From Lachnospiraceae bacterium UBA3802 (GTDB lineage Bacteria > Bacillota > Clostridia > Lachnospirales > Lachnospiraceae), in assembly GCA_002369155.1 (NCBI GenBank), contig DFEM01000179.1, positions 1 to 8,153 of the forward strand: 8,153 bases of DNA, written 5' to 3'. A program made the translations under genes and the position numbers. The notes below the pieces were generated by a model. The model ran no database searches and was not told the origin of the DNA. It worked only from the letters and a program-made list of their open reading frames with translations. This document shows positions 7,396 to 8,153 of the stretch, one piece after another; the stretch's first letter is position 1, and each line of letters starts with the position of its first letter.

Positions 7396-8153
7396 GTGGT
7401 ACTTTTAGACAATATTAAAACAGAACTTTTATCGCTTAAGGACAATCTTTCACAAGTTAAGGCGTCTTGTGACATAGCCAGAAAAGAAGAAAGAGTCCTT
7501 GAGATAGAAAGAGAGATGCAGGAGCCGACATTCTGGAATGATGTCGATCGTGCCAACAAACTCTCCACCGAATGCAAACTCTTTAAGCAGTCGATTGATG
7601 ATGTAAAACATCTTGAGAATCAGTACAATGACATACTTGATCTTATTGAAATAGCCGGTGACGAAGAAGGAATGGAAGACGATATTGCCGCCGAGTTTGA
7701 GGAGTTTAAATCCAAGCTTGAAGACATGAGAATATCCATGCTTCTTTCGGGTGAGCATGACGGATGCAATGCGATTTTAAGACTGAATGCGGGTGCAGGC
7801 GGAACGGAGAGCTGCGACTGGGTAAGCATTCTTTACAGAATGTATACAAGATGGGCTGAAAAGAAAGGCTTCCAGGTAGAGGTACTCGATTATCTCGAAG
7901 GAGATGAAGCAGGCATCAAATCAGTGGCATGGCAGGTAAACGGTCCAAATGCATACGGATATTTAAAGGGCGAAAAAGGAGTACACAGACTTGTAAGAAT
8001 TTCTCCTTTCAACGCACAGGGCAAAAGACAGACTTCTTTTGCTTCACTTGATGTAATGCCCGAACTTGAAGATGACAACGAGGTTGAAATCAATCCGGAT
8101 GATTTGAAAATCGATACATACAGATCGTCCGGTGCCGGCGGACAGCATATCAA
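7396..8153 (+). CDS. prfB: Peptide chain release factor 2 (RF2), 3' end outside window
   Basis: The first 252 residues of RF2, which reads UAA and UGA stop codons and triggers release of the finished protein from the ribosome. The N-terminal helical domain contains EREMQEPTFWND (44-55), typical of RF2. The codon-recognition tripeptide is SPF (203-205), which identifies RF2 rather than RF1. The catalytic GGQ motif is at 248-250, just before the edge. Family markers such as NAGAGGTES, LDYLEGDEAGIKS and NAYGYLKGEKGVHRLVRISPF are present. In many bacteria a +1 frameshift at an early UGA is needed to make RF2. Here the reading frame is continuous: codons 22-26 are AAG GCG TCT TGT GAC. The gene starts with GTG and follows the VWA operon without a terminator, so at least part of its expression probably comes from the operon promoter (inference). 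Confidence 0.97.
   Translation, partial: MVLLDNIKTELLSLKDNLSQVKASCDIARKEERVLEIEREMQEPTFWNDVDRANKLSTECKLFKQSIDDVKHLENQYNDILDLIEIAGDEEGMEDDIAAEFEEFKSKLEDMRISMLLSGEHDGCNAILRLNAGAGGTESCDWVSILYRMYTRWAEKKGFQVEVLDYLEGDEAGIKSVAWQVNGPNAYGYLKGEKGVHRLVRISPFNAQGKRQTSFASLDVMPELEDDNEVEINPDDLKIDTYRSSGAGGQHI

Noticed and set aside
7470..7472. TGA near codon 25 of prfB as the frameshift stop
   Set aside because: This TGA is not in the frame of the GTG start, and its own frame is closed by a stop at 7416-7418 with no usable start in between.

Overview
The window is about 8.2 kb of densely coding DNA. Six genes all lie on the + strand: two are cut by the window edges and four are complete. Gaps between genes are only 4 to 20 bases, so the whole stretch reads as one operon. 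Base composition is moderate (I estimate GC in the low to mid 40s). AGA is common for Arg, ribosome binding sites are purine-rich AGGA/GAGAGG, and the RF2 sequence looks like those of Clostridia. This suggests a Firmicute, most likely a Lachnospiraceae-type anaerobe (for example the Butyrivibrio/Roseburia group). That taxon is an inference from style, not a database match.

Layout: (1) 1-635, the C-terminal end of a Gln/Gly-rich protein whose visible part starts with 29 perfect Gln-Gln-Gly triplets; (2) 656-1639, a MoxR-family AAA+ ATPase; (3) 1644-2513, a soluble DUF58 protein with a VWA-like MIDAS motif; (4) 2524-4344, a membrane-anchored BatA-type VWA protein; (5) 4360-7383, a 1007-residue membrane protein with two VWA domains, a glutamine-amidotransferase-like domain and a long basic cytoplasmic tail; (6) 7396 to the end, the first 252 residues of prfB, peptide chain release factor 2.

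Genes 2-5 form a recognised but poorly understood type of system: a cytoplasmic MoxR ATPase, a cytoplasmic DUF58 partner, and membrane proteins that present VWA domains outside the cell. From family knowledge, MoxR proteins are thought to act as chaperones that assemble or activate VWA partners, possibly through the MIDAS metal site. As I recall, an equivalent moxR-DUF58-VWA-GATase operon in Rhizobium leguminosarum affects cell shape and envelope integrity. The Gln/Gly-rich gene looks like the DUF4175-type companion often found beside such operons. An envelope-maintenance role is therefore the best inference here.

The points most worth a second look are the in-frame QQG tract (collagen-like Gly spacing, two runs that fit the G-quadruplex consensus, likely length-variable), the nesting of a second VWA domain inside the amidotransferase-like module of the 1007-residue protein, its Ser/Thr/Lys-rich cytoplasmic tail, and a prfB gene that lacks the usual autoregulatory frameshift and appears to be read from the envelope operon. 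I did not find an entirely new system. The window looks like a variant of a conserved, under-characterised one.
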